Source: Diphasiastrum complanatum (taxonomy: Eukaryota > Streptophyta > Lycopodiopsida > Lycopodiales > Lycopodiaceae). From it: a DNA stretch of 64,000 nt. Below the pieces are notes generated by a model. It saw nothing but the letters and a program-made list of their open reading frames with translations, made no database searches and was not told where the DNA came from. Position 1 is the stretch's first letter. Each line of letters starts with the position of its first letter. Below are positions 63,232-64,000 of the stretch, piece after piece. The position numbers and the translations under genes were made by a program. Location: the NCBI GenBank assembly GCA_029204225.1, contig CM055100.1, positions 27,976,649 to 28,040,648 of the forward strand, in the 5' to 3' direction.

Positions 63232-63648
63232 TTGATAAAACTCCATTGTATCGTGCAGATAAAAACTCTTGTTCTCTACCTATTTGGAAAGACAAACTAC
63301 ATCCCTCGTGTCTTCAATGAGCCTGCTAACAAAATAGGCAACAAAATTAAGTTAAACATTGATCGTGAAGTGCTTGTTCTCCACTTGCATGTTCAAGAAA
63401 GAGCGATGAATCATGTCAAAGGTACAACATGGAGAGGGGATGTTGAGAAACTTAGAATTTGCTTCGAACAGGAACACGGATCATGCTACACAGTAACACA
63501 TACAGAAAAACACTCTCCACACCAAGCTCACGTAGCAACTATATTTCTCAAAATGAAATTACACTGTACATATAGTTCCTCACTCAGGCAACCCATGCAT
63601 GACCCAGGATTGACGGGACGCGTGTCCCGTCGACTCACCTCGTGGTGA
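63232..63648 (+). CDS. Hypothetical ORF (138 codons), doubtful
   Basis: An open frame of unremarkable composition with no recognised domain. Its 3' end runs through two adjacent DNA hairpins (63,612-63,649), which suggests non-coding sequence. It is adjacent to the copia 3' end on the other strand and may be LTR sequence. Confidence 0.15.
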   Translation: MIKLHCIVQIKTLVLYLFGKTNYIPRVFNEPANKIGNKIKLNIDREVLVLHLHVQERAMNHVKGTTWRGDVEKLRICFEQEHGSCYTVTHTEKHSPHQAHVATIFLKMKLHCTYSSSLRQPMHDPGLTGRVSRRLTSW

Positions 63649-63649
63649 G
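63612..63649. repeat. Two adjacent perfect hairpins
   Basis: GACGGGAC-GCGT-GTCCCGTC followed, after two bases, by CTCACC-TCGT-GGTGAG. Confidence 0.85.
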
Positions 63650-63716
63650 GTCAACTGATCCTTATCGACTGATAGGACCCACAGTATAGTAACACAATGA
63701 TTCTACTTTAATTCTA

Positions 63717-63728
63717 ACTCTTTCCCTT
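63717..63728 (-). other. Polypurine tract of minus-strand copia element
   Basis: The minus strand reads AAGGGAAAGAG about 46 bases past the RNase H stop, in the position of a plus-strand primer; LTR sequence would lie below 63,717. Confidence 0.5.
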
Positions 63729-63773
63729 AAAGTAGAGTCTACTTTTTATACAGTCATGTACATAGCTTTAAAG

Positions 63774-64000
63774 TCAACAAACTTTAAGCACAGAAAGCTT
63801 TGATCTAAACTTATCAAACTTTTCTCTAACAAGTGGCTTAGTGAAAATATCAACTAGTTGTTCTTCTGTACTACAATGAACAACATGAATTTCACGGCTC
63901 AATAGCCTCTCACGTATACGTGATACTGAATCTCAATGTGTTTGGTTTTTGCATGGAAAACTGGATTCTTTGCTAGCTGAATGCCACTCTGACTGTCACT
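63774..64000 (-). pseudogene. Ty1/copia RNase H C-terminus, cut by window edge
   Basis: The minus strand reads SDSQSGIQLAKNPVFHAKTK, then HIEIQYH, and after frameshifts EIHVVHCSTEEQLVDIFTKP and REKFDKFRSKL before a stop at 63,774-63,776. This is the end of the copia RNase H domain. Two frame changes near 63,915 mark it as inactive. The rest of pol lies beyond the window. Confidence 0.88.

Overview
This is a window of plant nuclear DNA. The evidence is a BASIC PENTACYSTEINE (BPC/GAGA-binding) gene, an IQ67-domain (IQD) gene with GT-AG introns, and dense nested LTR retrotransposons whose primer-binding sites match plant initiator-Met tRNA. The A+T-rich background, large intergenic spaces, long CT/GA microsatellites and a probable intron of about 13.4 kb suggest a TE-rich flowering plant. 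An early-diverging angiosperm would fit the long intron, but I cannot name the species. Reading was by eye, so splice sites, repeat edges and family names are inferences unless stated otherwise.

Layout. 0-0.9 kb: decayed Ty3/gypsy gag-protease. 2.9-5.9 kb: Ty1/copia remains in the order RNase H, LTR, PBS, gag, protease/integrase start. 6-9 kb: no clear gene. 9.5-10 kb: a foldback (MITE-like) element. 11.3-12.5 kb: an LTR-like repeat, with an inverted relative at 49.1-50.4 kb. 13.6-14.6 kb: a G+C-rich, minus-strand, possibly spliced coding remnant with an AT-hook. 14.8-18.7 kb: a CT-motif cluster and the BPC coding exon (18,063-18,644, plus). 21.3-31 kb: three related LTR elements, all deletion derivatives. 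Two of them have perfect 5-bp target duplications, and one keeps a 573-residue gag-like ORF. 31.7-37.9 kb: three copies of a repeat unit, each carrying a long (CT)n tract, with different internal deletions. 39.5-41.4 kb: IQD exons 2-5 (minus). 41.9-48.1 kb: three nested retroelement remnants, including a copia element with two LTRs and a (CT)n expansion inside its RNase H. 52.7-53.8 kb: an unoccupied relative of the sequence into which the 24-31 kb elements inserted. 54.8-55.0 kb: probable first exon of the IQD gene. 56-61 kb: GA/CT microsatellites, foldback elements and palindrome clusters. 63.8-64 kb: minus-strand copia RNase H, cut by the window edge.

Two host genes are supported: BPC (a nuclear GAGA-motif-binding regulator) and IQD (a calmodulin-binding, probably microtubule- or membrane-associated scaffold). 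Nothing shows that they share a pathway. Most of the rest is transposable-element sequence. The most unusual features are the family of gag-only or shorter LTR elements at 21-31 kb with a paralogous empty site, the TE-filled IQD intron, and the abundance of GA/CT tracts (the motif class BPC proteins bind) around a BPC gene.
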